NCBI GenBank assembly: GCA_022509125.1
Contig: JAFLTU010000001.1
Location: forward strand, 48,144-112,143
Source of the DNA: Muribaculaceae bacterium
GTDB taxonomy: Bacteria > Bacteroidota > Bacteroidia > Bacteroidales > Muribaculaceae
Length of the DNA: 64,000 bases
Direction of reading: 5' to 3'
Made by a program: the position numbers and the translations under genes. The notes under the pieces were generated by a model, which searched no databases, was not told the DNA's origin, and was given only the letters and a program-made list of their open reading frames with translations. Below are positions 19,707 to 30,748 of this stretch, in pieces (the first letter of the stretch is position 1; the number at the start of each line of letters is the position of its first letter).

Positions 19707-21068
19707 TTATATAGCTCCAATGGAATTGAGGAAGATTAGAATGATTGCCGCCGGACAAATCCATTGAAGAAAGAAAACCATTATTTTCAATAGTCGGAAT
19801 TTATATTTTCCATGATCCGTGAGTTCGTTTTCTATAAACTGGCGCTTCACAAACCAACCTACGAACACTGAGCAACCTAATCCTCCAAGAGGCATCAAAA
19901 CGTTTGATGAGACATAATCAAATAGATTGAAGAAATCGAGTCCGAAAATTGTGAAGCCTGCAAGCGGACCGAAGCTCAGGGCACATAAAATGGCTCCAAA
20001 AATAGTGATAAGTGTTGAAACCATTACAGCCTTTCCACGTGTCATACCCTTTTCTTCGCAAAAATAACTGATGGAAATCTCGCTTAAAGAAACAGTAGAT
20101 GTCAAGGAAGCCAGGAAAAGAAGAAGGAAGAAAAGTGTAGACCAAATTCCTCCTCCGGGAAGTTGATAGAAAATATGGGGGAGCACCTCAAAGACCAGTG
20201 TGGGTCCTGCCGAAGGTGATAGCCCGAAGGAGAAAACGGCAGGGAAAATAATGACGCCGGCTAAGACTGCCACCATCGTGTCAAGGATCGATGTGGTGAC
20301 AGCTGTTTTTCCAAGGCGGCTGCCGGAGTTGAAATATGATGCATAGGTCATCATACAACCCAATCCGAGGCTCATTGAAAAGAAGGCCTGACCCAATGCC
20401 CCTAATATCACTGAAGGTGTGATCTTTGAAAAATCGGGCCAGAAAAGATAATTCATTCCTTCCCAAAATCCAGGGAGAAAAAAGGAATTGATACAAAAGA
20501 CCACAAGCAAGAGAAAGAAGAGTGGCATCAGAATATTCGAAGCTCTCTCGATACCCTTGGTGACTCCTCCAATTAATATGCAAAAATTAAAGGCTATGAA
20601 AACATTGGTCCATATCATGGAATTCCCTCCATTTGTCAATACCATAAATCCTTCATGGCGAGCCTCTTCAGTGGCGAAATTCAATTCCCCGGTTATAGAT
20701 GCCAGACAGAATTCTGCTGTCCAACCTGCCACTACGGTATAAAAACTCAGGATTATCAGGGAAGTTATTATGCCTAAAACTCCGAAAAGGTCCCAACGCG
20801 TGCCGGGGGATAATTTACGGTAGGCTCCAAAGACATTCGAGCGAGTGCCCCTTCCCATCACGAATTCCGCTATGAGTAAGGGTATGCCGATTAGGAATAC
20901 GAATCCTAAATAGCATATCAAAAATGCACCTCCACCATGCACTCCTGCCTCATATGGGAAACGCCATATATTGCCTAATCCCACAGCAGAACCAACAGTT
21001 GTGGCTATAGCCCCCAATTTAGTGGCAAAAACCGCTCTTTCCCTCTTTTCTTCTCTGATTAATTCCAA
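19707..21068 (-). CDS. Sodium-dependent transporter, NSS/SNF family
   Basis: TVGSAVGLGNIWRFPYEAGVHGGGAFLICYLGFVFLIGIPLLIAEFVMGR. Confidence 0.93.
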   Translation of the reverse strand: MELIREEKRERAVFATKLGAIATTVGSAVGLGNIWRFPYEAGVHGGGAFLICYLGFVFLIGIPLLIAEFVMGRGTRSNVFGAYRKLSPGTRWDLFGVLGIITSLIILSFYTVVAGWTAEFCLASITGELNFATEEARHEGFMVLTNGGNSMIWTNVFIAFNFCILIGGVTKGIERASNILMPLFFLLLVVFCINSFFLPGFWEGMNYLFWPDFSKITPSVILGALGQAFFSMSLGLGCMMTYASYFNSGSRLGKTAVTTSILDTMVAVLAGVIIFPAVFSFGLSPSAGPTLVFEVLPHIFYQLPGGGIWSTLFFLLLFLASLTSTVSLSEISISYFCEEKGMTRGKAVMVSTLITIFGAILCALSFGPLAGFTIFGLDFFNLFDYVSSNVLMPLGGLGCSVFVGWFVKRQFIENELTDHGKYKFRLLKIMVFFLQWICPAAIILIFLNSIGAI

Positions 21069-21114
21069 AACTTACCTTTTTTTGTGGATTAAAAATGAAT
21101 AGGACCCTGCAAAG

Positions 21115-22596
21115 TTAATGATTTTCTGTGAAATGAGATTTTAAAGCCCTGATTCCCCATATCAAGGCAACTGCCGCCGAAACTCCCATTAGGGAATATG
21201 ATAGGGCGGAGGAGGTGAAGAAGGAGAATACGAAACATCCTCCGGTCATAAGAGCCCCAATTAGAAAATTAACGGTCACTTCCCTTGAGAAATTATAACC
21301 ATACAGACGATTGTTGACTATAAAATATAACACAAAACAGAATGCATTGTCGGCAACTATGGCATATCCTAAACCGATGAGACCAAACCAATGATAAAAA
21401 AGACAGCTTAGCACCAAAGTCATGCAATTGGCCACGAGTCCCTCCATAATGAAATAGACTCTTTTATTACCTTTGGCAAAAGTGATATAAGCCATAGGGA
21501 AGGAGAAGGCTCTAAGGAGCATCCCGATGCCCATCCATCTCATAAGGGGTATGATGGAATGGAAATTTTCCGATAACAAAAGTCTTATCAATAGAGGAGC
21601 CGAAAGTATCAGCAGGGACATGGCCGGAGTGATTAGCCAAGCCACAATCTCCGATTGTCGATTGACTACCATAGACAATTTCTTGTTGTCGGAAGAGACA
21701 CCGCTGAGCCGTGGAAAATAATCCATCGCCAAAGCTGAGAATATCATTCCGGCAAATTGATAGGTGACAGAATGGGCTGCTTGATAAAGACCGACATCCT
21801 CCACATTCCCAAGTATTCTCACAAAAAGATTGATCAGATATGTCACCAAGGTGGCTATCACGTCGCCCGACATCAAAACGAGGCCCAAAGAGAGAAGGGT
21901 CTTGAATATTGGTAGGTATTTTTTCCAACTCTCCCCCTTCTTCTCAAAAGAGAAACTTTTCCTCAGCGATAGGGAATAGAAAATATATAGAGCCAAAAAG
22001 ACGGCTACAATTGAGGGGACAATGCCTTTATCGCCAAACAAATAATAAAGAGGGATACCTATGCAAAGTCCGGTCAGTCCACCCACTATTGACGACTTTG
22101 AAATTCTTTTGACTTCATGAAGCCCTTGAAGGATTGCAAGCTTGGCTGAACCACTAATCCCCAGACCCACTCCCGCTCCAAGCAACATGAATTGCCAGAA
22201 ATAAGAAGAATCGCCAAAAGTTAACCTGCTTAGTGGCACCGAGAAGGCCACACAGATTATAAAGCCCAAAAGAGCGGTGAGGTTCGCCAGCCTAAGGCTG
22301 CTCCGGACAACCTGTTCCTTTTGAAAAGCAGTAGAGGATTCGTCGGAAACTTCCCGGATTATCGACTGATTCAGACCCAGGGAGGCGAAACGTTGAATGG
22401 TGTTGGAGGCACTATTGAATAATGCTGAAATACCCATACCCTCCGGACCCAGAATTATAGCCACAAATTTCCCCCGGATCAAAGTGATCAGGATATTAAA
22501 AAGCTGCACTCCCCCGAAAAAGGATGAACCTTTTATGATGTTGCGGTAGGAGTTCAAGCCCGAGTTGCCGCTTATTGATTCTTCAGAGGCCTTCAT
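21115..22596 (-). CDS. O-antigen/polysaccharide flippase (Wzx-like, MOP superfamily)
   Basis: SSFFGGVQLFNILITLIRGKFVAIILGPEGMGISALFNSASNTIQRFASLGLNQSIIRE; ~12 TM helices. Confidence 0.85.
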   Translation of the reverse strand: MKASEESISGNSGLNSYRNIIKGSSFFGGVQLFNILITLIRGKFVAIILGPEGMGISALFNSASNTIQRFASLGLNQSIIREVSDESSTAFQKEQVVRSSLRLANLTALLGFIICVAFSVPLSRLTFGDSSYFWQFMLLGAGVGLGISGSAKLAILQGLHEVKRISKSSIVGGLTGLCIGIPLYYLFGDKGIVPSIVAVFLALYIFYSLSLRKSFSFEKKGESWKKYLPIFKTLLSLGLVLMSGDVIATLVTYLINLFVRILGNVEDVGLYQAAHSVTYQFAGMIFSALAMDYFPRLSGVSSDNKKLSMVVNRQSEIVAWLITPAMSLLILSAPLLIRLLLSENFHSIIPLMRWMGIGMLLRAFSFPMAYITFAKGNKRVYFIMEGLVANCMTLVLSCLFYHWFGLIGLGYAIVADNAFCFVLYFIVNNRLYGYNFSREVTVNFLIGALMTGGCFVFSFFTSSALSYSLMGVSAAVALIWGIRALKSHFTENH

Positions 22597-25500
22597 CGTG
22601 CGAGCGACATGTTGATAGCTATTCCGTAGTTAGAGTTGGAGGTGGGATATGAACTATTGGATACCAAGGGATTGTTGATCTGATGATCGAAAAACGCAGA
22701 GAGGGTGACACGCCGGCTCAATTGATAGCTGGCCATGAAATTGATGGAATAGGTCAAAGTGCCGGTAGTGGCCTGTGTGTAAGCAGTCTCAATCCTTCGT
22801 ATCAGCGCCTGGTTATTGCTCATTGAGAAATCTATGTTAAGCGACAGATCGTTGCTGATGCCGGTCTGGCGTTTTCCGATTTTCAAGACCTTGTTAAATT
22901 CTGCAATCTTCCATCCGGCTCCAATAGTGAGTTGTTTGCTTGTTGTCTCTACCACCTGGCCGGCAGATGAATTCAGATTTAGGGTTCTGGTGTCGCGATA
23001 TTCGGCATTGAGTGAAATGTCGTTAGTAAAAGTCATATTTACTCCGATAAGGGGGGCGAACCTCTCAGTGATGGCCACGGAAGAGATATTATATGGAGAG
23101 GAGGGAACCGGCTGCTGAGACAGTTCATCCATAGTGAAACCCATATCGGAATTAATCCCAACCCAATTGAGGAAACTTGAATAATTGCCTACAGAATATG
23201 TGCATTGATATGCATGGCTCACGGTGAAGGCCTTAAACCATTTACTCATGTTGCCCATTTGCAAGAATCCGTCGTATGTGACGCGCCAGTTGGGTCTCAT
23301 AGATTCGAGACCCGCGAAATGTTTGAGAGTGACTTTGTTGGGATTATAATTGCTATAAGCTGCAATGAAGGCAGGAATCAGCACGTCGGAACTCGTTGAC
23401 ATTACCGAACCATTATTGGGATTATAGGGTGTCCCGGCCAACGGATTGTCTTCCAGAAATCCAGAAGAGGGATAGCGTGAACCGGAATATTGCTGTTCGA
23501 CTCTTGCCGCTACAACCGGTATGTAGCTCAGGAATCTATTGAAAGCCTCAGAATTATACCCATCGGAGGCCTTAGAATTTTTCAAGGCAGTCCCTATGGC
23601 AACATGAGTGCGCGTATAGTTTCCGCTTAGACTCTTCGGCATGTTGTCATACATAAACTGCACTTGTTGGGTGCGGTTGTCGGTAAGATTGCTCGTTAAT
23701 ACAATCTTGAGGCCCCTGATGGGTTCGAGGGTAAGCTCGAAGTTGAATTCCTTGCCATGGTTCCAGATAGCAGGCGATGTCATGTCTTGGCCTGTCAGAA
23801 GCCATCCCCTGTCGAGGGCCTTTTCTATATAGCTCTCGTCGTAAACTCCAAATGCGAAATCGAGGCCCGGTGCCAGTCCGTCTCCATATTTGGTAGACTG
23901 GCCAAAAATATCGCCCACATTGGGAGAGAACTGAGGCAACATTAAAGAGCGTGAGCTGCGCCATCTAAAGGATAGATTTCGTGGCATCATCAACAATCTA
24001 AGAAGATGATCCCCTATCTCTTTCCCGACTGATCTTTTAACTTCCGGTTTCTTTTCTCTCACAGTTACTTTAACAGAACCTTTCCCTCGTGTCAAGATCT
24101 CTACGGTGTTTTCATCCACAACCCTGGTTTCAAGTTTCATCACCCTTCCATCTTTTAGCCCGGAGACTGAGATATCTTTGGTCTTGAGATTGTGTTTGAA
24201 AAGGGTAGAGGTGTCGGGAGATAGAGTCACTGCTCGTTCCACTCGTTTAGAGCCGTCGCGTTGGTTATTGCGATTGTTGCGGTTAAGTGTGCGATTGGGA
24301 GCCTTGGCAAATCTTTTGTTGATTTCCTGCAGATATTTGCTTTTGTTGTAAAGTGTCTCGAAATTAAGCCGGGCATCTGCATTCCATGAAGATTGATTCT
24401 GGATTGAATTTCCCATATAGAGGTCTTCGACTGTGGCTCCCTTGTCCCATTGGTAAGAGGAAGTATAGGTGACACTTCCTGTAAGATAATCCAGGAAGGG
24501 AATCTTATTGAAGGGGGCTTTGTAGGAACCTGTGAAGGTCTGATTATAGTTCCAAGGAGTTCCAAGACCTCTGATCGACGATAGGACTGTGTCTTTCCAT
24601 TCTTGATACTTATCGGGGAAAAGTTTACGGTTGACGGCCCCTGTGGTCTCTTCTATTCGTGCCATCGTGTTGCTCGCGAAGGTGAAATTGAGCGACTGTG
24701 TCAGGTTCCATGTCAGATTCAGCTGGCGGTTCCAATAGAAATTTTTACTCACTTGCACCGGAAGTTGGAAATACATGTCGGTTTCGCTCCGCGTCTGTTC
24801 TTCATAATAATATCGTGTCATATTTGTGAAGAACGTCAAATTATTAAACATCCAGTTTATTCCCCATTCCCGGAAAAATTTGGCCCCTTTCCCTTTTCCC
24901 TGGACAAAGGAGAACGGAGTCCACGGTTTGATATAGGGACTGTAGCTGTATTGGAAACTTCCTCTATAGTCGGAGGTGTTTTCATATTCAGTGGTCGGAT
25001 CAAGTTTTTTCTGCTTATTGAATGAGAAGGAGAGTTGGAAGTTTGCCGGATCCCAGGGCATCGGATTTTTGCTCTGGACATTGAATTTAAGCGACGAGAT
25101 AGAGAAACTTTCCACGCTCGAAGAAGTGACGGCATAAGACTTTATAGAGTCTTTTTCTTGTTTGGTGGTAGCTGCCTCGAGGGCATCCTTTAGCAGGATG
25201 TCTTGGTCAAGAGGATTATAACGCGGAGTTGTTTTCTCATTGCTTTTTGAATAATAAATGGGAGCCGAGAGTTGCACTTTCTCCGGGAGCAATTTCCCAA
25301 TATCGCCCTGCACTGCAACTGTATATTGCTCATAGTCGTCGATTCGCCTCGAAGATAAACCCTGGTCTACCCCTCCAAATCCGGAAGTCTCTTTGTGCAT
25401 GGTGAAATTGACCATACCGATGTCGCTCATCGCAAGATTTGCGTTGACATTAGCGGCCCATCCTCCATATTCATTAAAATCAGTTACACGCAATTCGTTG

Positions 25501-28500
25501 ACCCAAATGATTCCCTCTTTCACCATATTGGTCTTATTGCGAATACCTATCACCATTGTTCGGATGTCTCCCAGATTGGGATTTCCGAGCACACTGACTG
25601 TGTTTTTTTCGTTGTTGGGATCCGGTCGGGAATAAAGCCTTGTGTAACCCACATTCTCCATATTGGCACTCATGTCGTGGTTGCGAGCCACTTTCACATT
25701 TGTAAATATCTCGAAAGGCACATCGAGAAAATTGGAAATGGGCCACACTTTTTGCCTGTCGGCATAATTATAGTTGTTATAGTTGCCCGGGGGTGTTATT
25801 TCCAGTGGAATTTCATATTCATAATAATTGTTTTTAATGTCGGAACCGAGACGGAACACAAGAGCCAAATCCCCGTCTTTTAGATTTGTGGCATCGTTGA
25901 CCAGAGCCTCCGCATGCACCCACATCTGAAGACGCTTATAGAGACGAAGGTCTTGCTGAGTGTTTTTATACGCTCCTCTTGTGTCGCCTGGCTGGAGACC
26001 CGAGACTTTGATCTGAAGGGATTGTTCATTTAGCTGCGTGGCCTGGTTAGACCCCGGGTCCTGCTGGCGGGTGACATCAGGGGGCAACACATAATTAATC
26101 GGGTCTCGCCCGGCATTCTCCTCGATATTCACAATCGACATGTCGAACTCACCCTCGGCAGGCGATTCGTTGCGACTCGTAAGATTGTAGTTGTAGGTGC
26201 GCCATTCTCCCCTTACGAGTTCCAGAGTTGCAAACCTTAGGTGGGTCACTTCTTTGAAACCGGTCATGAATATTCGGGCGAAGCGAATGGTGGTCAAGTC
26301 GTTAATGCTCCCAACAACCTTGTCGGGTTGGTTAAGAGGTATCTTAAACTGATACCATACCGTTGTCGCAGTCCCTTCCCGAGTAGTAACGACCTTTTCC
26401 CGTCGGTCGGTGACATAATTTCTTCCCACTACAAGGTCTTCGGGCCTTATCGAAACCTTGTATTCAAAATAACGCTCATATTCGTTAAGGGTGTTGTCTT
26501 GATTGATATCTTCGACATCGGGAGTGCTTCTTGAAGATTGGTAGTAGGGATTGGTGCTTTGGTCGGGAGAAAGTGAATTTTTTTCGACACCGTTATAATG
26601 TTTGTAACGGTCGAGAATTCCGGCTTTTACATTATCGTAATAGTCGCTGCGGTAGAAATGATAGTTGTCGCCTGCCGGGTCGTTGAGAGCTGAAAAGGGA
26701 ACATTTTCCAATTCCGTCATTACACCGGGAGAGAGCTTTGTCTTCAGCTTCTCCAGATATTCGGCATAGCTTGGGAAGACATATTCATCCTCGTTGGGGA
26801 GGCCGTCGAGGCCCACATCTTGGAGCACCCTTGCATTTTCCGAGTTTTCAAAGGCGTAGGTGAGAGAAGTTTGGCTTGACACCCGACCCCACACGGTTTC
26901 CTGAATGAAATCATAGTTTCCATCGACAGGAATGCCGTTTTCATAGCTTTTCTTTCCATCTTTTAGGATGTCTTCGCTGATTTCGCCTAGATTGAAATAG
27001 AGGTCACCACCCTCTTCATTGGGATTTTCCGGGTCAAGGAATGGATCAAGGAGCCAAAACTGGATGTATTCCACATTGTTCTGTTCGAAATTGGGGTTAT
27101 CCATTTTGCGCATGATTCCTCCCCAGCGTTTCTGCGGGTTCATAAGGTTACCCTCTTCGTCTATATTTTCAGCGTCCAGGTTGTAAGGACCTCTTTCCCT
27201 AGGATAGAAGGAGAGATTGAGGGTCTGAACGTAGTTTGATTCACCGTAAAGAACGTCTCTTCCCGGATAAATTTCATCTACCCTCACTTCCCTCACGTAA
27301 GGATTCGATAATTGCTTTAGGTCGTTGCGTATATAACCCGGAATGAGGTTAGAATTCTTCTGGGTCCAAAATCTGTCAATATAGTTCCAGGCCAAAAGGG
27401 CCCTGTTTTTGCCATAATCAACATTGTTAGAGAGACCGGCTTCCGGGAAAAGGGCCTCGGGACCCGGATCGTAGGGTGTCGATGCAAGAGTCCATGAATA
27501 GGGATTCTTGAGATCAATACCGGTTTGGGTGCCTTCAAAGTCGTCGATATATGAAGAACCCTTCGTTGTTCCGGCCTTTTGTTTATGAGGCACTAATTGG
27601 GCGAATTCGGCATTCACCCTGAAGGCAGAGGGAGCTGTAGCATTGATTGTGGGTACCTTGTTGAGCAGATTGGTGAGCCACATGAATTCCTTGTTGTAGC
27701 TTAGATTGAGGCCCCACATGGTATTGTTGATAAGCTCATCTCCGATGCTCACTTTCTCCGTGAGTGCTTTTTCTGAAAAATGCATGATTGTTCCCCCCAA
27801 TGTGAGATCCTTGTTCAGCCTGTATTGAGCATCAAGGCCCATGAGGGTTTTTCGTTGCATGCTGTAGAGCGACTGATTTTCCAATGTCACGCTAATATTG
27901 GTCCCGGAGTCGATGATACTCTGGTTTGTAATCGTGACGATACCGATGCTATAGTCCACCGTGTAGTCGCTGTTTTCAGTCAAGACAACGCCACCGGCAG
28001 TGACCACTACCGAGCCCCGGGGTATGTTCATAGCATTTAGCCGGATAGTAGCCCCGCTTGAGGCCTGATATTCTCCGGTCAGGATGTATTTGTTTTTGTC
28101 GGCAAACTGTCTGGCCACAGTCAGGGTTGAATCATACAGCTCCTTATAGACATATTCCTCGGCAAGCATTTGGTTGCCGATTTTTCTTTCGAGATGGGCT
28201 CCGAAGGGCTCGGCTACCGGGAAAATTATCCGTCCGTTGGTTGACTGCACAGTGTAACCCTCTATATAATCGAAAAATCCGTCGGGATTAGATTCCTGGT
28301 TAGAGTCGATGCGGTCTAGGTTCATCACCTGGAGCAAAGGCTTGTTGGCAATGTCGCCCACGGGAAGATAGTTGATCTCTATACCTGTTGTGTCGCTGAG
28401 AAACTTGATGTTAAGCTTGAAATTCTTCTGGGCCATCTGATAGGCTCCCAAAGAATAGACGTTTTTCATCATCAGTTTCCATGCCGGGAGGTTTGGAGAG

Positions 28501-30059
28501 ACCGTTGTGCCCTTTAGCATCTTAAGATACAGACACTCGGAAGTGTTTGTGACATCGCTAGAGAACTCACCTACCTGATAGACTTGCCCGTTGTAGGTGT
28601 ATTCATACGCCACGGCTAAGACTTCATCATTTCCGATAGCGGATTTCAAAGAGATATATCCTAGAGTGGAATTAAGTGAATATTCCGAGGATTTCAAGAG
28701 TCGAGCGCTCTCTACCTTTTCAAAATCTCGCCCACCGGTGATGCCGAACCCTTGGAGAGGGGAGAGGGCCTGGGTAACGTTGCTGATGTTTCTAGCACCG
28801 GGATATTCGGTTTTCAAGACATCCAGAAGGTTGTTGGATCTGTTGGAGGGATTGTTGAATGAGGTGTTGGGTATCCAATAATCGTTAACAAGCCTTCGGT
28901 TTTCCCCAAGGTCCATAAACCCTACAAAATTTCGGCTTTCGTCATAATAACCGCTCTTATTGGTGACCCATACTTCCACTCTGGTTATATTGATGCCTGA
29001 CGACACATGGGGGAGTCTTGCGGCGAATTCGTCGTAGTTGTCGTAGAAATATTGAGCAAGGAAGAAATGTCTGTTTTCATCATAATCATCCACTTTCATT
29101 GTGAAGGCAGTGGTCTGGGCTCCTCCTGTGGAATTCACTGTTTTTGATTCGCTGTTTTGTTGGCTAATTAGTCCAGTGAGAGTGAGTTTTCCAAATTGGA
29201 GTTTGGCTTTCATACCAAAAAGAGAGGTTCCTCCTCGGATCAGACTTGAACCGGTGGTCATACTGACATTACCGGCCTCCACACTTTTGATTATTTCATC
29301 TTCCTTGCCTTCGTAGACTAGCTTTAGATTTTTTGAGTCGAAATCGAATGTCGCGTCTGTATTGTAGGTCATGTCGAATTTCAACTTATCGCCAACGGAG
29401 GCACCGATTGTTGCCTGGATTTTTTGGTCGAAACTGAAATAAGTTTTTCGGCGTGACTTTAGCGACAGAGATGGATTATCGGTCTTATTGCTCTTTACAC
29501 CCATTGAGAGTTGGATAGAACCTTGGGTTGTGAGCCTGACTCCTCCCGGACCGAATATTTTTTCAAGGGGCCCGATTGCGAAATTCATATCGAGCACATT
29601 GAAGGGTTGCTTCTCCGGAGTGGTGAAAATTTCAGCATTTCGTTGCTGGAAATATCCGAACATCTCCTGCCGTGTCACCATCTTGTTGTATTCCTCGGGA
29701 GCCATCATGAAAGGGGTGACAATATCGAGCCCACCCACCCGGGAATGCATGATATACATCCCTGACTCCGGATCGTAGATGGGTTCCAAAGTTACGTTGG
29801 GAGGTGACTGAAGGTCAGCTGCATATTCGCTGCGCATCAGGTCTGAATAACCTTGCGGGATAGTGGTCTGCACCGGAGAGGGTAGAAAAACGCTGTCGGG
29901 TATTTCGGAATCGTCTAAAAATTCGGGCACATATCCCGGTGGAGGTGCCAATTCGCTTTTATAATATTGAGCAAACATGACCATGCCGGAGATGAGGACT
30001 CCCACCACCGTGACAAGGAATTTCATTAGATATGTTTGGCTGCTTTTTTTCCCGGGCAT
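22593..30059 (-). CDS. sprA: Cell-surface protein SprA/Sov, type IX secretion translocon
   Basis: ~2488 aa; RGGTSLFGMKAKLQFGKLTLTGLISQQNSESK, YIDDFEGTQTGIDLKNPYSWTLASTP, ELRVTDFNEYGGWAANVNANLAMSDIG; start MPGKKSSQ at 30059 avoids overlap with ruvA. Confidence 0.93.
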   Translation of the reverse strand: MPGKKSSQTYLMKFLVTVVGVLISGMVMFAQYYKSELAPPPGYVPEFLDDSEIPDSVFLPSPVQTTIPQGYSDLMRSEYAADLQSPPNVTLEPIYDPESGMYIMHSRVGGLDIVTPFMMAPEEYNKMVTRQEMFGYFQQRNAEIFTTPEKQPFNVLDMNFAIGPLEKIFGPGGVRLTTQGSIQLSMGVKSNKTDNPSLSLKSRRKTYFSFDQKIQATIGASVGDKLKFDMTYNTDATFDFDSKNLKLVYEGKEDEIIKSVEAGNVSMTTGSSLIRGGTSLFGMKAKLQFGKLTLTGLISQQNSESKTVNSTGGAQTTAFTMKVDDYDENRHFFLAQYFYDNYDEFAARLPHVSSGINITRVEVWVTNKSGYYDESRNFVGFMDLGENRRLVNDYWIPNTSFNNPSNRSNNLLDVLKTEYPGARNISNVTQALSPLQGFGITGGRDFEKVESARLLKSSEYSLNSTLGYISLKSAIGNDEVLAVAYEYTYNGQVYQVGEFSSDVTNTSECLYLKMLKGTTVSPNLPAWKLMMKNVYSLGAYQMAQKNFKLNIKFLSDTTGIEINYLPVGDIANKPLLQVMNLDRIDSNQESNPDGFFDYIEGYTVQSTNGRIIFPVAEPFGAHLERKIGNQMLAEEYVYKELYDSTLTVARQFADKNKYILTGEYQASSGATIRLNAMNIPRGSVVVTAGGVVLTENSDYTVDYSIGIVTITNQSIIDSGTNISVTLENQSLYSMQRKTLMGLDAQYRLNKDLTLGGTIMHFSEKALTEKVSIGDELINNTMWGLNLSYNKEFMWLTNLLNKVPTINATAPSAFRVNAEFAQLVPHKQKAGTTKGSSYIDDFEGTQTGIDLKNPYSWTLASTPYDPGPEALFPEAGLSNNVDYGKNRALLAWNYIDRFWTQKNSNLIPGYIRNDLKQLSNPYVREVRVDEIYPGRDVLYGESNYVQTLNLSFYPRERGPYNLDAENIDEEGNLMNPQKRWGGIMRKMDNPNFEQNNVEYIQFWLLDPFLDPENPNEEGGDLYFNLGEISEDILKDGKKSYENGIPVDGNYDFIQETVWGRVSSQTSLTYAFENSENARVLQDVGLDGLPNEDEYVFPSYAEYLEKLKTKLSPGVMTELENVPFSALNDPAGDNYHFYRSDYYDNVKAGILDRYKHYNGVEKNSLSPDQSTNPYYQSSRSTPDVEDINQDNTLNEYERYFEYKVSIRPEDLVVGRNYVTDRREKVVTTREGTATTVWYQFKIPLNQPDKVVGSINDLTTIRFARIFMTGFKEVTHLRFATLELVRGEWRTYNYNLTSRNESPAEGEFDMSIVNIEENAGRDPINYVLPPDVTRQQDPGSNQATQLNEQSLQIKVSGLQPGDTRGAYKNTQQDLRLYKRLQMWVHAEALVNDATNLKDGDLALVFRLGSDIKNNYYEYEIPLEITPPGNYNNYNYADRQKVWPISNFLDVPFEIFTNVKVARNHDMSANMENVGYTRLYSRPDPNNEKNTVSVLGNPNLGDIRTMVIGIRNKTNMVKEGIIWVNELRVTDFNEYGGWAANVNANLAMSDIGMVNFTMHKETSGFGGVDQGLSSRRIDDYEQYTVAVQGDIGKLLPEKVQLSAPIYYSKSNEKTTPRYNPLDQDILLKDALEAATTKQEKDSIKSYAVTSSSVESFSISSLKFNVQSKNPMPWDPANFQLSFSFNKQKKLDPTTEYENTSDYRGSFQYSYSPYIKPWTPFSFVQGKGKGAKFFREWGINWMFNNLTFFTNMTRYYYEEQTRSETDMYFQLPVQVSKNFYWNRQLNLTWNLTQSLNFTFASNTMARIEETTGAVNRKLFPDKYQEWKDTVLSSIRGLGTPWNYNQTFTGSYKAPFNKIPFLDYLTGSVTYTSSYQWDKGATVEDLYMGNSIQNQSSWNADARLNFETLYNKSKYLQEINKRFAKAPNRTLNRNNRNNQRDGSKRVERAVTLSPDTSTLFKHNLKTKDISVSGLKDGRVMKLETRVVDENTVEILTRGKGSVKVTVREKKPEVKRSVGKEIGDHLLRLLMMPRNLSFRWRSSRSLMLPQFSPNVGDIFGQSTKYGDGLAPGLDFAFGVYDESYIEKALDRGWLLTGQDMTSPAIWNHGKEFNFELTLEPIRGLKIVLTSNLTDNRTQQVQFMYDNMPKSLSGNYTRTHVAIGTALKNSKASDGYNSEAFNRFLSYIPVVAARVEQQYSGSRYPSSGFLEDNPLAGTPYNPNNGSVMSTSSDVLIPAFIAAYSNYNPNKVTLKHFAGLESMRPNWRVTYDGFLQMGNMSKWFKAFTVSHAYQCTYSVGNYSSFLNWVGINSDMGFTMDELSQQPVPSSPYNISSVAITERFAPLIGVNMTFTNDISLNAEYRDTRTLNLNSSAGQVVETTSKQLTIGAGWKIAEFNKVLKIGKRQTGISNDLSLNIDFSMSNNQALIRRIETAYTQATTGTLTYSINFMASYQLSRRVTLSAFFDHQINNPLVSNSSYPTSNSNYGIAINMSLAR

Positions 30060-30096
30060 CTCCAGCGTGTGGCCGGTGGGAAGGTTGCTCGTGGCT

Positions 30097-30687
30097 TCAG
30101 AGCATCTTGAGTGCCAGCTTGATAGCCTCTTCGGTGCTAACTTCCGGATTTGAAGCAAACACCTTGTTAAGCGATTTCTGGACTTGCGCCATAGAGAAGC
30201 CCAACATTATTAGGGCTGATGACGCATCTTGGAAATTGGCTCCCGCCACCGGTGCACTTAAATTAAACGAACCGGTTCCCCCCTTTATTTTATCTTTGAG
30301 GTCCACGATGATACGTAGGGCCGTTTTACCCCCAATACCCTTCACAGATTTCAAAGGATGCTCGTTTCCTCCTGAAATTGCCGATTCCAATTGCTCCACA
30401 GTGAGAGATGAAAGGATTAATCTTGCGGTGTTGGGTCCGACGCCGCTAACTCCAATTAGCAGCCGGAAGGCCTCCCTCTCAGTTTTGTCACGAAATCCAT
30501 AGAGTTCGTGGGCGTCTTCGCGTATTGACTCATAAACGTAGACTTTCACATCTTCATCCTTATTGACCTTTTGGAGCACATCATAAAAAAGAAGAGGGAT
30601 ATTGAGGCCATAGCCAACTCCACCACACTCCACCACACAAAAAGCGGGTGTCAATTCAGTGAGTTTTCCTTTCAAGTAATCAATCAT
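30097..30687 (-). CDS. ruvA: Holliday junction branch migration protein RuvA
   Basis: MIDYLKGKLTELTPAFCVVECGGVGYGLNIPL; helix-hairpin-helix GVSGVGPNTARLIL. Confidence 0.95.
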   Translation of the reverse strand: MIDYLKGKLTELTPAFCVVECGGVGYGLNIPLLFYDVLQKVNKDEDVKVYVYESIREDAHELYGFRDKTEREAFRLLIGVSGVGPNTARLILSSLTVEQLESAISGGNEHPLKSVKGIGGKTALRIIVDLKDKIKGGTGSFNLSAPVAGANFQDASSALIMLGFSMAQVQKSLNKVFASNPEVSTEEAIKLALKML

Positions 30688-30748
30688 GCGATAATAGTTT
30701 TCTATGCAAAATTAATAAATTAGGTGAGATTTTAGTTAAATTTGCACA

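Noticed and set aside
30060-30158. N-terminal extension of SprA overlapping ruvA
   Set aside because: Extension is out-of-frame ruvA sequence; signal/TM-like start at MPGKKSSQTYLMKFLVTVVG fits better.
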